Source: Streptomyces sp. SID8374 (GTDB lineage: Bacteria; Actinomycetota; Actinomycetes; Streptomycetales; Streptomycetaceae). From it: DNA of 64,000 nt. Each line of letters starts with the position of its first letter. Position 1 is the stretch's first letter. Below the pieces are notes generated by a model. The model was given only the letters and a program-made list of their open reading frames with translations, was not told where the DNA came from and did not search any database. Location: positions 3,100,001-3,164,000 of the forward strand of contig NZ_WWGH01000001.1 in NCBI RefSeq assembly GCF_009865135.1, given 5' to 3'. Positions 50,159 through 59,939 of this stretch are shown here, one piece after another. Position numbers and translations under genes: made by a program.

Positions 50159-50300
50159 GGCAGGCCCTCTCTTCCCATGAACTCTCGACACAACTCCTGC
50201 CCGTCCAGTGAAGCATGGTCCGAATTCTCAGGGTTCAGGGGGTTCCCGGGGCCCGTTCAGAGGGTCGCCGGGCCCTGTTCAGAGAGTCGCCGGACTCCGT

Positions 50301-50837
50301 TCAGGCGGTCGCCGGGCCCAGCGGGAGCAGCATGACGATGTCGTCGCGGTCGTCGCCCGGGGCGACCCGGATGCCGCCCGGGACCCGGCCGACCTCCTTG
50401 TAGCCGCAGGCCGCGTAGAAGCGGTCGGCGCCGGTGCCGCCCCGGCAGGTGAGGCGGATCGCCTCGATGCCCTCGATGGAGCGGGCGGCGTCGGCGGTGG
50501 CGGCCATGAGGTCGCGGCCGTACCCCTTGCCCTGGTGGCGGGGGTGGACCATCACGGTGTAGAGCCAGAGCCAGTGGCACAGCAGGCGGTGGTCGTTGAG
50601 GGTGAGGAAGGCGGTGGCGGCGACCGCGCCGTCCTCGTCGCGGCCGATCAGCAGCCGGGTGCGGCCCTGTTCGATGGCGACGAGGTGCTTGAGCAGGTCG
50701 GGCCGGATCTCCTCGGCCGTGACGGGCGGGACGAAACCGACGGCGCCGCCGGCGTTGGTGACATCGGCCCACAGGGCGGTGATGCCGTCGCGCAGGGTGG
50801 GCGAGAACGCGGGATCCAGCTCGAAGGTAAGAGGCAT
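50301..50837 (-). CDS. GNAT-family N-acetyltransferase
   Basis: This encodes 178 residues from the ATG at 50837 (MPLTFELDPAFSPTLRDGIT). The acetyl-CoA pyrophosphate loop is seen in YTVMVHPRHQGKGYGRDLMA, followed by IRLTCRGGTGADRFYAACGY. It transfers an acetyl group to an unidentified amine. It is a complete gene, in contrast to the truncated GNAT at 35483. Confidence 0.88.
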   Translation of the reverse strand: MPLTFELDPAFSPTLRDGITALWADVTNAGGAVGFVPPVTAEEIRPDLLKHLVAIEQGRTRLLIGRDEDGAVAATAFLTLNDHRLLCHWLWLYTVMVHPRHQGKGYGRDLMAATADAARSIEGIEAIRLTCRGGTGADRFYAACGYKEVGRVPGGIRVAPGDDRDDIVMLLPLGPATA

Positions 50838-50892
50838 AGTAGGAGAGTAACCATTACCTGCTCGCCCGCTCAACCCTGTCCGGAACGCGAGA

Positions 50893-50923
50893 AAGCCCCG
50901 GCCGGGGACGGCGGCCGGGGCTT
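50893..50923 (-). terminator. Terminator after mqnE
   Basis: A perfect 11-bp stem (AAGCCCCGGCC / GGCCGGGGCTT) with a 9-base loop lies 32 bp after the mqnE stop at 50955. Confidence 0.8.
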
Positions 50924-50954
50924 CTTCACACGTACAGGGGGTCAGTACAGGGGG

Positions 50955-52118
50955 TCAGACCCGCATCGGCTGCGGCGACTCGCGCCGGTCCGCCTCCGGG
51001 CCCGGGTACTCGCGCAGGATCTCGTACCGGGTGTTCCGCTCCACCGGCCGGAAACCGGCGTCGCGGATCAGGTCCAGCAGGTCCTCACGGCCGAGCTTGT
51101 TCGGCGTACCGAAGTCGTCGGCGTCGTGCGTGATCTTGTACTCGACGACCGAACCGTCCATGTCGTCCGCGCCGTGCTGGAGCGCGAGCTGGGCGGTCTG
51201 CACGCCGTGCATCACCCAGAACACCTTCACGTGCGGCACGTTGTCGAACAGCAGCCGCGAGACGGCGAAGGTCTTCAGCGCCTCGGCGCCGGTCGCCATC
51301 GTCGTACGCGCCTGGAGCTTGTTGCGGACCTTGCCGTCCTTCATGTCCACGAAGTCGTGCTGGTAGCGCAGCGGGATGAAGACCTGGAAACCGCCGGTCT
51401 CGTCCTGCATCTCGCGCAGCCGCAGCACGTGGTCGACGCGGTGGCGGGGCTCCTCGATGTGCCCGTACAGCATCGTCGCCGGGGTCTTGAGCCCCTTCTC
51501 GTGCGCGAGGCGGTGGATGCGCGACCAGTCCTCCCAGTGGGTGCGGTGGTCGACGATGTGCTGGCGGACCTCCCAGTCGAAGATCTCCGCGCCGCCGCCG
51601 GTCAGCGATTCGAGACCGGCCTCGATCAGCTCGTCGAGGATCTCGGAGGCGCTGAGGCCGGAGATCGTCTCGAAGTGGTGGATCTCCGTCGCCGTGAACG
51701 CCTTCAGCGCCACGTCCGGCAGGGCTTCCTTCAGCGCGCTGAGCGAGCGCGGGTAGTAGCGCCACGGGAGGTTGGGGTGCAGCCCGTTGACGATGTGCAA
51801 CTCGGTGAGGTTCTCGCCCTCCATCGCCTTGGCCAGGCTGACGGCCTCCTCGATCCGCATCGTGTACGCGTCCTTCTCGCCCGGCTTGCGCTGGAACGAG
51901 CAGTACGCGCACGAGGCGGTGCACACGTTGGTCATGTTGAGGTGGCGGTTGACGTTGAAGTGCACGACGTCGCCGTTCTTACGGGTGCGCACCTCGTGCG
52001 CCAGCCCGCCGAGCCACGCCAGGTCGTCGGACGCGTAGAGCGCGATCCCGTCCTCGCGGGTCAGCCGCTCGCCGGCCCGGACCTTCTGCTCCAGCTCGCG
52101 CTTGAGTCCCGCGTCCAC
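50955..52118 (-). CDS. mqnE: Aminofutalosine synthase MqnE (radical SAM)
   Basis: This encodes 387 residues. The GTG at 52118 has GGAGG seven bases upstream and is preferred to the frame opening at 52145. The radical SAM cluster CTASCAYC lies at residues 66-73. LTELHIVNGLHPNLPWRYYP, SLTGGGAEIFDWEVRQHIVD and a long conserved C-terminus match MqnE. It joins 3-[(1-carboxyvinyl)oxy]benzoate with SAM to give aminofutalosine, an early step of the futalosine route to menaquinone. UbiX, UbiA and UbiD genes of the same route lie within 5 kb. Confidence 0.93.
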   Translation of the reverse strand: MDAGLKRELEQKVRAGERLTREDGIALYASDDLAWLGGLAHEVRTRKNGDVVHFNVNRHLNMTNVCTASCAYCSFQRKPGEKDAYTMRIEEAVSLAKAMEGENLTELHIVNGLHPNLPWRYYPRSLSALKEALPDVALKAFTATEIHHFETISGLSASEILDELIEAGLESLTGGGAEIFDWEVRQHIVDHRTHWEDWSRIHRLAHEKGLKTPATMLYGHIEEPRHRVDHVLRLREMQDETGGFQVFIPLRYQHDFVDMKDGKVRNKLQARTTMATGAEALKTFAVSRLLFDNVPHVKVFWVMHGVQTAQLALQHGADDMDGSVVEYKITHDADDFGTPNKLGREDLLDLIRDAGFRPVERNTRYEILREYPGPEADRRESPQPMRV

Positions 52119-52166
52119 CTGGCCGCCTCCATTTCCTCCGTACAACAGACCCCGCCAACCGTACGC

Positions 52167-52622
52167 CTACGACTCCTCGGGAAGTTCCCCGACCCGGTTC
52201 TCCCACTTGGTGGAGAGCACGATCGTGGTACGGGTCCGGGAGACGCCCTTCGTCCCGCTCAGGCGCCGGATCGTCTTCTCCAGGCCGTCCACGTCACCGA
52301 CCCGGACCTTGAGCATGTACGAGTCGTCGCCCGCGATGAACCAGCAGTCCTCGATCTCCGCCAGGTCCTTGAGTCTGCGCGCCACGTCCTCGTGGTCGGC
52401 CGCGTCCGAGAGGGAGATCCCGATCAGCGCGGTGACGCCGAGGCCGAGCGAGGCCGAGTCGACGGTGGCGCGGTAGCCGGTGATGACACCGGCGGTTTCC
52501 AGCCGGTTGATGCGGTCGGTGACGCTGGGCCCGGAGAGCCCCACGAGCCGTCCCAGCTCGGCGTACGAGGCCCTGCCGTTCTCCCTGAGGGCCTGGATGA
52601 GCTGCCTGTCCACCGCGTCCAT
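52167..52622 (-). CDS. Lrp/AsnC-family transcriptional regulator
   Basis: This encodes 151 residues. The ATG at 52622 has AAGGT nine bases upstream; an ATG at 52640 lacks a ribosome site. It has an N-terminal helix-turn-helix (AVDRQLIQALRENGRASYAE, then LGRLVGLSGPSVTDRINRLE) and a C-terminal ligand/oligomer domain (DCWFIAGDDSYMLKVRVGDV). It responds to an amino acid or similar effector. It is divergent from a tiny conserved ORF and lies 49 bp upstream of mqnE, so it may affect that gene. Confidence 0.9.
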   Translation of the reverse strand: MDAVDRQLIQALRENGRASYAELGRLVGLSGPSVTDRINRLETAGVITGYRATVDSASLGLGVTALIGISLSDAADHEDVARRLKDLAEIEDCWFIAGDDSYMLKVRVGDVDGLEKTIRRLSGTKGVSRTRTTIVLSTKWENRVGELPEES

Positions 52623-52755
52623 ATGACTGAAACCTTCCATTGTTCAGCAGTACCGCGAGTTTACGTGTAGAATCTAAGGCATGCGGGGCTCGGACCCTGC
52701 AAATCTTCTAGAACATCCAAGAAACGCTTTCGAATCTTCAGGAGTGAACTTCACC

Positions 52756-52890
52756 GTGTACACGATCGAGATGGCCTACGCCCGGATGCGCGAGCTACAG
52801 GACCTGGCCAACCGCTCGCGTGCCCACCAGCCCGCCGCCGCCCACCGCGTCGACAAGACCCACGCCCCGCGCGCCGTCAAGAAGCGCTGA
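52756..52890 (+). CDS. Small basic conserved protein (44 aa)
   Basis: The GTG at 52756 has AGGAG 11 bases upstream and opens VYTIEMAYARMRELQDLANR. The tail is basic, and it ends at AVKKR. Codon bias is strong. A longer frame from 52681 includes AT-rich promoter sequence and is less likely. I recall similar tiny proteins beside Lrp genes in other streptomycetes, but no function is known. It converges on the UbiX gene. Confidence 0.6.
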   Translation: MYTIEMAYARMRELQDLANRSRAHQPAAAHRVDKTHAPRAVKKR

Positions 52891-52900
52891 CCGGAACCTT

Positions 52901-53584
52901 TCAGCCCTCCGGGCTGCGGGAGCCGCCACCGAGCTCTCCCTCCCAGCGGCGGTACAGCCGGTGTTCCACCCCGGCCGCGTCCAGCACCCGCCCCGCGACG
53001 AAGTCCACCAGGTCCTGGATGTGCGTCGCGCCCGCGTAGAACGCCGGAGAGGCGGGCAGCACGGTCGCGCCCGCCTCGTCCAGGGCCACCATCTGCTTCA
53101 GCGTCTGGCCGCTCAGCGGGGTCTCGCGCACCGCGACGACGAGCGGGCGGCGCTCCTTGAGCGTCACGCTCGCGGCCCGCTGGAGCAGATCCTTCGACAG
53201 ACCGAGCGCCACTCCGGCCACACAGGCCGTCGAGGCCGGCACGATGAGCATCCCCTTCGCCGGGTACGACCCGGAGGACGGCCCGGCGGCCAGATCACCG
53301 GCCGGCCAGTGGCGTACGCGCTCCAGCTCCGCATCGCCCACCGTGAAGGCGTCCGGCTTCCCGTCGGCGCCGCGTTCCAGCCAACAGCGCAGGTCCTCGC
53401 GCCAGTGCCCGTCCCGGAACGCGATGCCGGTCTCGTCCAGCAGGGTGAGCCGCGAGGCCCGGCTCACCACCAGGTCCACGCTCTCGCCGCCCGCCAGCAG
53501 CCCGCGCAGGACGGCGGCGGCGAACGGGGTACCCGAAGCACCGGATACCCCGACAATCCAAGGCCGCCGCTGCTGATGAGTCAC
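52901..53584 (-). CDS. ubiX: UbiX-family flavin prenyltransferase
   Basis: This encodes 227 residues from the GTG at 53584 (VTHQQRRPWIVGVSGASGTP). The flavoprotein fold shows GASGTPFAAAVLRGLLAG, DLVVSRASRLTLLDE, YPAKGMLIVPASTACVAGVA, and LKERRPLVVAVRETPLSGQT with LKQMVALDEAGATVLPASPA. It makes the prenylated FMN cofactor that the UbiD-type decarboxylase at 55288 needs. In the futalosine pathway it is the partner of that enzyme. A 60-residue insertion after LLDE (HWREDLRCWLERGADGKPDA) lengthens it relative to E. coli UbiX. Confidence 0.9.
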   Translation of the reverse strand: MTHQQRRPWIVGVSGASGTPFAAAVLRGLLAGGESVDLVVSRASRLTLLDETGIAFRDGHWREDLRCWLERGADGKPDAFTVGDAELERVRHWPAGDLAAGPSSGSYPAKGMLIVPASTACVAGVALGLSKDLLQRAASVTLKERRPLVVAVRETPLSGQTLKQMVALDEAGATVLPASPAFYAGATHIQDLVDFVAGRVLDAAGVEHRLYRRWEGELGGGSRSPEG

Positions 53585-53704
53585 TGAAGTCCCGGATTCC
53601 ACATCAGCGAGCCTATCCGGCACACCCCGCCACCCCGCACCCGGAACCAGGCGGAGAGCCGGGACGTTCCACAGATGACGGCAACCCGGGGGCAGGGGCA
53701 GACC

Positions 53705-54337
53705 ATGGGCGACTACTGGACAACCGATCGCAACACCGGCTCCACCACGACCGGCAGCGCACGGGCGCTCACGGCCGGCCTCATCATGGTGGGCTGGGTC
53801 GCGCTGCTGTGGATCCTCGAAGGGATCGACGTGGCGACCGGACACGCTCTCGACACCTACGGCATCAGCCCGCGCGAGATGGCGGAGCTGCGCGATGTGG
53901 TGCCCGCCGCGTTCCTTCACAGCGGCTGGGAGCACGTCGCCTCCAACAGCGTCCCGCTGCTGGTCCTCGGCTTCATCGCCGCGCTCGGCGGACTGCGCAG
54001 ATTCGCCGCCGTCGTCGTGACGATCATCCTGATCAGCGGCATAGGCGTCTGGCTGACCGCCCCCGCGTTCACGGTGACGCTCGGCGCCTCCGGTGTGGTC
54101 TTCGGGCTGCTGGGCTATCTGCTGGTCCGGGGCTTCGTGGACCGTCGGCCCTGGGACGTCCTGATAGGCATCGGCGTCGCCGTGGTCTACGGCTCGCTGC
54201 TCTGGGGCGTGCTGCCGACCGACTCGGGCGTCAGCTGGCAGGGCCACCTCTTCGGGCTCATAGGCGGCGTGGCGGCGGCCTTCTTCTTCCGCCGGCCGCC
54301 CGCGCGCCGCGGCCCGGACAACCTGGTCACGGTCTGA
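53705..54337 (+). CDS. Rhomboid-family intramembrane serine protease
   Basis: This encodes about 210 residues; starts at 53675 and 53705 (MGDYWTTDRNTGS) are both possible. Six hydrophobic helices are suggested. The catalytic pair is present: Ser in TLGASGVVFGLLGYL (GxSG) and His in SWQGHLFGLIGGV. HSGWEHVASNSVPLLVLG carries the conserved HxxxN-like loop motif. It cleaves membrane protein substrates within the bilayer. It is divergent from ubiX and convergent with mqnP, and is functionally independent of the menaquinone genes as far as can be seen. Confidence 0.9.
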   Translation: MGDYWTTDRNTGSTTTGSARALTAGLIMVGWVALLWILEGIDVATGHALDTYGISPREMAELRDVVPAAFLHSGWEHVASNSVPLLVLGFIAALGGLRRFAAVVVTIILISGIGVWLTAPAFTVTLGASGVVFGLLGYLLVRGFVDRRPWDVLIGIGVAVVYGSLLWGVLPTDSGVSWQGHLFGLIGGVAAAFFFRRPPARRGPDNLVTV

Positions 54338-54367
54338 GGCGTCCGAGGCACGCGTCGGGGCCCGGCC

Positions 54368-55291
54368 TTACGGGGTCAGGCCGCGCACCAGCAGGTCCAG
54401 CAGCGCGCAGGCGAAGAGCGCCATGCCGATGAAGCCGTTGACCGAGAAGAAGGCACGGTTCAGCCGGGACAGGTCGTGCGGCCGCACCACGCGGTGCTCG
54501 TAGACGAACGCCACCGCGACGATCGCCATGCCGATCCAGTAGAAGACCTCGGCGTCCGTCGCCAGGCCGAACCAGACCAGCAGCCCCGTCGTGATCACGT
54601 GACAGACCCGCGCGCCCCAGAGCGCCGCCGGGATGCCGAAGCGTGCCGGGAAGGAGAGCACCCCGTGGGCCCGGTCGGCCTGGACATCCTGGCAGGCGAA
54701 GATCAGGTCGAAGCCGCCGATCCAGATGCCGACGGCCAGCCCCAGGATCACCGCGTCCCACGACCAGCTGCCGGTCACCGCCAGCCAGGCGCCGATCGGC
54801 CCGATGGCCTGCGCGAGCCCCAGGATGGCGTGCGGGAAGTTCGTGAACCGCTTGCCGTACGGATAGACCACCATCGGCACGACGGCCAGCGGCGCGAGCA
54901 TCAGGCAGAGCGGGTTGAGCAGGGCGGCGGCGCCCAGGAAGACGGCGAGCGCGACGAGCGCCCCCGTCCAGGCCGACTTCACCGACACCGCACCGGTGAC
55001 CAGCTCGCGGCCCGCGGTGCGCGGGTTACGGGCGTCGATCTCCCGGTCGATGATCCGGTTGGCGGCCATCGCGAACGTCCGCAGCCCCACCATCGCCAGC
55101 GTGACGAGCAGCAGGACACCCCAGTGGATCGTGCCGTCCAGCTGGAACATCGCGGTCAGCGCGGCGATGTACGCGAAGGGCAGCGCGAAGACCGAGTGTT
55201 CGATCATCACCAGCCGGAGGAAGGACTTCACCTTGCTGCCCGAGGGCGCCGCCCCTGGCACGGACGCCGCCGCCTCTGCCGCGCTGCTCAC
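54368..55291 (-). CDS. mqnP: Menaquinone polyprenyltransferase (UbiA family)
   Basis: This encodes 307 residues. The GTG at 55291 overlaps the stop of the UbiD gene (GTGA), indicating coupling. It is a UbiA-type membrane protein with both Asp-rich motifs: [20 protein letters not shown] and [20 protein letters not shown]. About eight or nine membrane helices are evident. It attaches the isoprenoid tail to the bicyclic futalosine-route intermediate. The context with UbiD, UbiX and MqnE supports MqnP rather than heme-O or chlorophyll-type enzymes. Confidence 0.92.
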   Translation of the reverse strand: MSSAAEAAASVPGAAPSGSKVKSFLRLVMIEHSVFALPFAYIAALTAMFQLDGTIHWGVLLLVTLAMVGLRTFAMAANRIIDREIDARNPRTAGRELVTGAVSVKSAWTGALVALAVFLGAAALLNPLCLMLAPLAVVPMVVYPYGKRFTNFPHAILGLAQAIGPIGAWLAVTGSWSWDAVILGLAVGIWIGGFDLIFACQDVQADRAHGVLSFPARFGIPAALWGARVCHVITTGLLVWFGLATDAEVFYWIGMAIVAVAFVYEHRVVRPHDLSRLNRAFFSVNGFIGMALFACALLDLLVRGLTP

Positions 55292-56745
55292 AGTCCGTAC
55301 TCCTTCCAGCGGCGGTCGACCTTCGCCGCCGTCTCCGGGTCGGACTCGACCATCTCCGGCCAGCCCCCGTCCCGGGTGTAGCCCTCGGTGGGCAGCTTCC
55401 GGGTGGCGTCGATCCCCGCCTTGCCGCCCCAGAACTGCTGGTACGAGGCGTGGTCCAGGTGGTCGACCGGGCCCTCGGTGACGGTGAGGTCCCGGGCGTA
55501 GTCGGTGTTGCCGAGCGCCCGCCAGGCGACCTCGTGCAGATCGTGGACGTCGCAGTCGGAGTCGACGACCACGATCAGCTTGGTCAGCGACATCATGTGC
55601 GCGCCCCAGATCGCGCTCATCACCTTCTGCGCGTGCTTCGGGTACTTCTTGTCGATCGAGACGATCGCGCAGTTGTGGAAGCCGCCCGCCTCGGGGAGGT
55701 GGTAGTCCACGATGTCCGGCACGATGATCTTCAGCAGCGGCAGGAAGAACCGCTCCGTGGCCCGGCCCAGCGGCCCGTCCTCGGTGGGCGGGCGGCCCAC
55801 CACGATGGACTGGAGCAGCGGCCGCTTCCGCATGGTGACGCAGTCGATGGTCAGTGCGGGGAACGGTTCCTGCGGGGTGTAGAAGCCGGTGTGGTCCCCG
55901 AACGGGCCCTCCGGCAGCATCTCGCCCGGCTCCAGCCACCCCTCGATGACGACCTCGGCCTGGGCCGGGACCTGGAGCGGCACGGTCTTGCAGTCGACCA
56001 TCTCGATCCGCTTGCCCTGGACGAACCCGGCGAAGAGGTACTCGTCGATGTCCCCGGGCAGCGGCGCGGTGGAGGCGTACGTCACGGCGGGCGGGGCGCC
56101 GAAGGCGATGGCGACGGGCAGCCGCTCACCGCGCCGCGCGGCGACCTGGTAGTGGTTGGCGGAGTCCTTGTGGATCTGCCAGTGCATCCCGATCGTGCGC
56201 TTGTCGTGGCGCTGGAGGCGGTAGAGCCCCAGGTTCCGGACGCCGGTCTCGGGGTGCTTGGTGTGGGTGAGGCCCAGGTTGAAGAAGGAGCCGCCGTCGC
56301 CGGGCCAGGTGAAGAGCGCGGGCAGCTGCTCCAGGTCGACCTCGTCGCCCTTCAGCACGACTTCCTGGACCGGCGCGTCGTCCGACTTCACCTTCTTCGG
56401 CGGTACGTGGACCATCGACCCGAGCTTGCCGAAGGCCTCCCGTACGCCGACGAAGCCCTGCGGCAGCTCCGGCTTGAGCAGCCCGCCGATCTTGTCGCTG
56501 ATGTCGCTGTACGACTTCAGCCCGAGCGCCTTGAGCAGGCGCCGGTCGGTGCCGAAGACGTTCATGGCCAGGGGCATCGAGGACCCCTTGACGTTCTCGA
56601 AGAGCAGGGCGGGGCCGCCCGCCTTGTTCACCCGGTCGACGATCTCACCGACCTCCAGATAGGGGTCGACCTCGGCCTTGACGCGCTTGAGATCACCATC
56701 GCGTTCAAGAGCCCGGAGCAGGGAGCGGAGATCGTCGTAAGCCAT
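55288..56745 (-). CDS. UbiD-family menaquinone biosynthesis decarboxylase
   Basis: This encodes 485 residues from the ATG at 56745. UbiD hallmarks are clear: [20 protein letters not shown], the prFMN/metal region with [20 protein letters not shown], and the catalytic-loop Glu/Asp motif [18 protein letters not shown]. It decarboxylates the aromatic acid intermediate of menaquinone synthesis using prenyl-FMN from the UbiX enzyme. It is the first gene of a coupled pair with mqnP. In Streptomyces the corresponding gene is called mqnL in some schemes. Confidence 0.92.
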   Translation of the reverse strand: MAYDDLRSLLRALERDGDLKRVKAEVDPYLEVGEIVDRVNKAGGPALLFENVKGSSMPLAMNVFGTDRRLLKALGLKSYSDISDKIGGLLKPELPQGFVGVREAFGKLGSMVHVPPKKVKSDDAPVQEVVLKGDEVDLEQLPALFTWPGDGGSFFNLGLTHTKHPETGVRNLGLYRLQRHDKRTIGMHWQIHKDSANHYQVAARRGERLPVAIAFGAPPAVTYASTAPLPGDIDEYLFAGFVQGKRIEMVDCKTVPLQVPAQAEVVIEGWLEPGEMLPEGPFGDHTGFYTPQEPFPALTIDCVTMRKRPLLQSIVVGRPPTEDGPLGRATERFFLPLLKIIVPDIVDYHLPEAGGFHNCAIVSIDKKYPKHAQKVMSAIWGAHMMSLTKLIVVVDSDCDVHDLHEVAWRALGNTDYARDLTVTEGPVDHLDHASYQQFWGGKAGIDATRKLPTEGYTRDGGWPEMVESDPETAAKVDRRWKEYGL

Positions 56746-56889
56746 GCGGTCCAGTTTGTCATCCCCGCCCGCGCGCCCCCGCCGGGGCTCCCCCGGCTCC
56801 TGACCCGGGATTCGCGGCGGTCAGCCGGTACCCTGGCCGCGACACCGGGGAACTTGAGCCCCGCCGCCCGCTCCACTGGGGGACGCGCC

Positions 56890-57264
56890 ATGAGAGCCCT
56901 GATGTTCATCCTGCCGCTGGCTCTGATGATCTACGCCTTCATCGACTGCCTGAACACCTCGGAGGAGGACACCAAGCATCTGCCCAAGATCGCCTGGGTC
57001 TTCATCATCCTGCTGTTCTGGGTCGTCGGCTCCATCGGCTGGCTCTTCGCCGGGAAGGTGCGGCACGGCGCGGCCGGGGGCGCCGGGCTCTCCCCGTGGC
57101 AGCCGGGCAGGCGGCAGCAGTGGATCGCCCCGGACGACAACCCCGACTTCCTGAAGTCCCTCAAGGACGACAAGGACGCCGAGCGGGCGGCCGCCGAGGA
57201 AGAGGAGCGGGGGCGCCGCGAGGGCGGCAGCAGCCCCGACGACAAGACCCCGCCCACTTCCTGA
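56890..57264 (+). CDS. PLDc_N-domain small membrane protein
   Basis: This encodes 124 residues from the ATG at 56890. Two helices ([20 protein letters not shown] and [20 protein letters not shown]) with the W/P pattern of the phospholipase D nuclease N-terminal domain are followed by a charged, Glu/Lys/Arg-rich cytoplasmic tail that includes [14 protein letters not shown]. Despite the family name it has no nuclease motif. The function is unknown; such genes are often conserved beside menaquinone genes in actinobacteria. It is divergent from the UbiD gene. Confidence 0.85.
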   Translation: MRALMFILPLALMIYAFIDCLNTSEEDTKHLPKIAWVFIILLFWVVGSIGWLFAGKVRHGAAGGAGLSPWQPGRRQQWIAPDDNPDFLKSLKDDKDAERAAAEEEERGRREGGSSPDDKTPPTS

Positions 57265-57407
57265 CGGGCTATTCCTCCTGGCGGGGGTGATGTTTCCGAC
57301 CGGCGCGGTGGGCGCGTCGAGGGGGCGGTGTCGGCCATCCTCGAAGGGGTAACGCAGCACGCGTCCTTCTTTTACGGGAACGCGTGACCCTCTTGAGGAG
57401 CTCCCAC

Positions 57408-58745
57408 ATGCCCGCCACCCCCACCGCGACGCCCACAGAGACCCCCGCCGAACTCGTCGCCCGCCTCCGCGCCACCTTCCGCACCGGCCGCACCAAGGAC
57501 CTCACCTGGCGCACCGGCCAGCTGGAGCGGCTGCGCGCCCTGCTCACCGAGCACGGCGACGACCTGGCGGACGCGCTCCGCGCCGACCTGGGCAAGAGCC
57601 GCAAGGAGGCGTACCGGACCGAGATCGACTTCACGGTCCGGGAGATCGACCACACGCTGGAGCACCTCGCCGACTGGCTGCGGCCCGAGCCCGCCCCCGT
57701 ACCGCCGCATCTCGCGCCCACCGGGGCCACCGCGCAGACCGTGCTGGACCCGCTCGGCGTCGTCCTGGTCATCGCGCCCTGGAACTACCCGGTGCAGCTG
57801 CTGCTCGCCCCCGTCGTGGGCGCCCTGGCCTCCGGGAACTGTGTGGTGGCCAAGCCCAGCGAGCTGGCGCCCGCGACCTCCGCCGCCGTGGCCCGGCTGC
57901 TGCCGCAGTACCTGGACACGGAGGCGGTCGGGGTCGTGGAGGGCGCGGTCGAGGAGACCACCGCCCTGCTGGAGCAGCACTTCGACCACATCTTCTACAC
58001 CGGCAACGGCAAGGTCGGCCGGATCGTCATGACGGCCGCCGCCAAGCACCTCACCCCGGTCACGCTGGAGCTCGGCGGCAAGTCCCCGGTCTTCGTCGAC
58101 CGGGGTACGGACCTGAAGGCCGTGGCCGGGCGGCTCGCCTCGGGCAAGTTCCTCAACGCCGGGCAGACCTGTGTGGCCCCCGACTACGTCCTGACCGACC
58201 CGGAGACCGCCCCGGCCCTCGCGGAGGCGCTGGCGGGCGCGGTGGAGGGGCTCTTCGGTGCGGACCCGGCCGAGCACCCGGAGTACGGGCGGATCGTGAA
58301 CGAGCGTCACTTCGACCGGCTGACGGGTCTGCTGGACTCCGGCCGTACGGTGACCGGCGGCGCCCACGACCGCGACAGCAAGTACATCGCGCCGACCGTC
58401 CTGGCCGATGTCGCGCCGGACGCGCCCGTGATGGGCGAGGAGATCTTCGGCCCCATCCTGCCCCTGGTGACGGTGGACGGCCTGGACGAGGCGATCGCCT
58501 TCATCAACGACCGGGACAAGCCGCTGGCGCTGTACGCGTTCACCGACTCCCCCGCCGTACGGGAGCGGCTGCTGGCCGAGACCTCGTCGGGCGGGGTCGG
58601 CATCGGGCTGCCGCTGGCCCATCTGACCGTCTCGGACCTGCCGTTCGGCGGGGTCGGCGAGAGCGGCATGGGCAACTACCACGGCCGCTACTCCCTGGAG
58701 ACGTTCAGCCACCGCAAGGCGGTCCTGGACACCCCGCTGGCCTGA
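57408..58745 (+). CDS. Class 3-type aldehyde dehydrogenase
   Basis: This encodes 445 residues from the ATG at 57408 (MPATPTATPTETPAELVARL), with GAGGAG eight bases upstream. An ALDH3-type layout is visible: VIAPWNYPVQLLLAPVVGAL, FYTGNGKVGRIVMTAAAKHL, TLELGGKSPVF (base Glu) and LNAGQTCVAPDYVL (nucleophile Cys). It oxidises medium- or long-chain or aromatic aldehydes. It ends in a very strong bidirectional terminator. Confidence 0.92.
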   Translation: MPATPTATPTETPAELVARLRATFRTGRTKDLTWRTGQLERLRALLTEHGDDLADALRADLGKSRKEAYRTEIDFTVREIDHTLEHLADWLRPEPAPVPPHLAPTGATAQTVLDPLGVVLVIAPWNYPVQLLLAPVVGALASGNCVVAKPSELAPATSAAVARLLPQYLDTEAVGVVEGAVEETTALLEQHFDHIFYTGNGKVGRIVMTAAAKHLTPVTLELGGKSPVFVDRGTDLKAVAGRLASGKFLNAGQTCVAPDYVLTDPETAPALAEALAGAVEGLFGADPAEHPEYGRIVNERHFDRLTGLLDSGRTVTGGAHDRDSKYIAPTVLADVAPDAPVMGEEIFGPILPLVTVDGLDEAIAFINDRDKPLALYAFTDSPAVRERLLAETSSGGVGIGLPLAHLTVSDLPFGGVGESGMGNYHGRYSLETFSHRKAVLDTPLA

Positions 58746-58752
58746 TCCACGG

Positions 58753-58799
58753 ACGAAGGCGCCCCGGACGGATACGGATACCGTCCGGGGCGCCTTCGT
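58753..58799. terminator. Bidirectional terminator, 19-bp perfect stem
   Basis: Arms 58753-58771 and 58781-58799 (core GGCGCCCCGGACGG) are perfect with a 9-base loop. They lie between convergent genes ending at 58745 and 58863. A second 12-bp-stem hairpin (58811-58841, CCCGGGCCCCGG) follows on the ccsB side. Confidence 0.9.
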
Positions 58800-58862
58800 A
58801 CGTACGAGGTCCCGGGCCCCGGCGTGCGGCCGGGGCCCGGGCCCCGGCGTACGTACCCGGTC

Positions 58863-59939
58863 TCAGACCCCGGCGTAGGAGTGCAGGCCGGTGACGAAGA
58901 TGTTCACGCCGTAGTAGTTGAACAGCCAGCAGGCGAAGGCGACCAGCGCCAGGTAGGCGGCCTTGCGGCCCTTCCAGCCGGCCGTGGCGCGGGCGTGGAG
59001 GTAGGCGGCGTAGGCGACCCAGGTGATGAAGGACCAGACCTCCTTGGGGTCCCAGCCCCAGTACCGGCCCCAGGCGTCGCCCGCCCAGATCGCGCCCGCG
59101 ATGATCGTGAACGTCCAGAGCGGGAAGACCGCCGCGTTGATCCGGTACGCGAACTTGTCCAGCGACGAGGCGGAGGGCAGCCGCTCCATGACGGAGGCGG
59201 CGAACTTCCCGGGCGTACCGCCGCCCGCGAGCTTGTTCTCGTAGCTGTCGCGGAAGAGGTAGAGCACCGTGCCGACCGCGCCGAGGTAGAAGACGGCGCC
59301 GCAGATGATCGCGGTCGAGACGTGGATCCACAGCCAGTACGAGTGGAGCGCGGGCACCAGCTGGTCGCTGTCGGTGTAGAGCGTGGTGGTCGCGATGCCG
59401 AGGTCCAGCAGGACCGTGGTGACCAGCGGGAGGCCGATCCAGCGGACGTTCTTCTTCAGTGCGAGCAGCACCAGGTACGCGCCGACCGCCACGGTGGAGA
59501 AGGTGATCGAGAACTCGTACATGTTGGCCCAGGGGGCCCGCTGCACCGACAGGGCGCGGGTGATGACACCGCCCGCCTCCACGGCGAAGGCCACCACGGT
59601 CAGCGAGACCGCGATCCGGCCCCACAGGTCGCCCTTGAACGTGCCGCCCGCGGCCCCGGGGCCGTCCGGTACGTCACGGGTCCCGGCGGCGGCGCGGGTG
59701 ACGACCTTCGGCCGCTCCAGCACGGCGGTGGAGCCGCCCTGGGCGACGACCACCGGGGCGGCGGCGCCCGACGCGGAGCCGGACAGCGCGGCGGCCGTGC
59801 GGCCGACCTTGCTGCGGCTGCCGAGGACCCACTCCGCGATGTGCGCGAAGAAGGCCAGGGTGTAGACGGCCATCGACGAATAGATCAGCACATTGCTGGT
59901 GTGCGCCAGGCTCTCGTTGGTAGCGGCGGCGAGATTCAC
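58863..59939 (-). CDS. ccsB: Cytochrome c biogenesis protein CcsB (system II)
   Basis: This encodes 358 residues from the GTG at 59939, overlapping the resB stop (GTGA). It is a polytopic membrane protein with the Trp-rich heme-handling motif WGRYWGWDPKEVWSF and conserved His in LHSYWLWIHVSTAIIC and YAAYLHARATAG. An Ala/Val linker (SGSASGAAAPVVVAQGG) separates helix 1 from the core, as in other streptomycetes. With ResB it moves heme across the membrane and attaches it to apocytochromes c of the bc1-aa3 chain. Confidence 0.93.
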   Translation of the reverse strand: MNLAAATNESLAHTSNVLIYSSMAVYTLAFFAHIAEWVLGSRSKVGRTAAALSGSASGAAAPVVVAQGGSTAVLERPKVVTRAAAGTRDVPDGPGAAGGTFKGDLWGRIAVSLTVVAFAVEAGGVITRALSVQRAPWANMYEFSITFSTVAVGAYLVLLALKKNVRWIGLPLVTTVLLDLGIATTTLYTDSDQLVPALHSYWLWIHVSTAIICGAVFYLGAVGTVLYLFRDSYENKLAGGGTPGKFAASVMERLPSASSLDKFAYRINAAVFPLWTFTIIAGAIWAGDAWGRYWGWDPKEVWSFITWVAYAAYLHARATAGWKGRKAAYLALVAFACWLFNYYGVNIFVTGLHSYAGV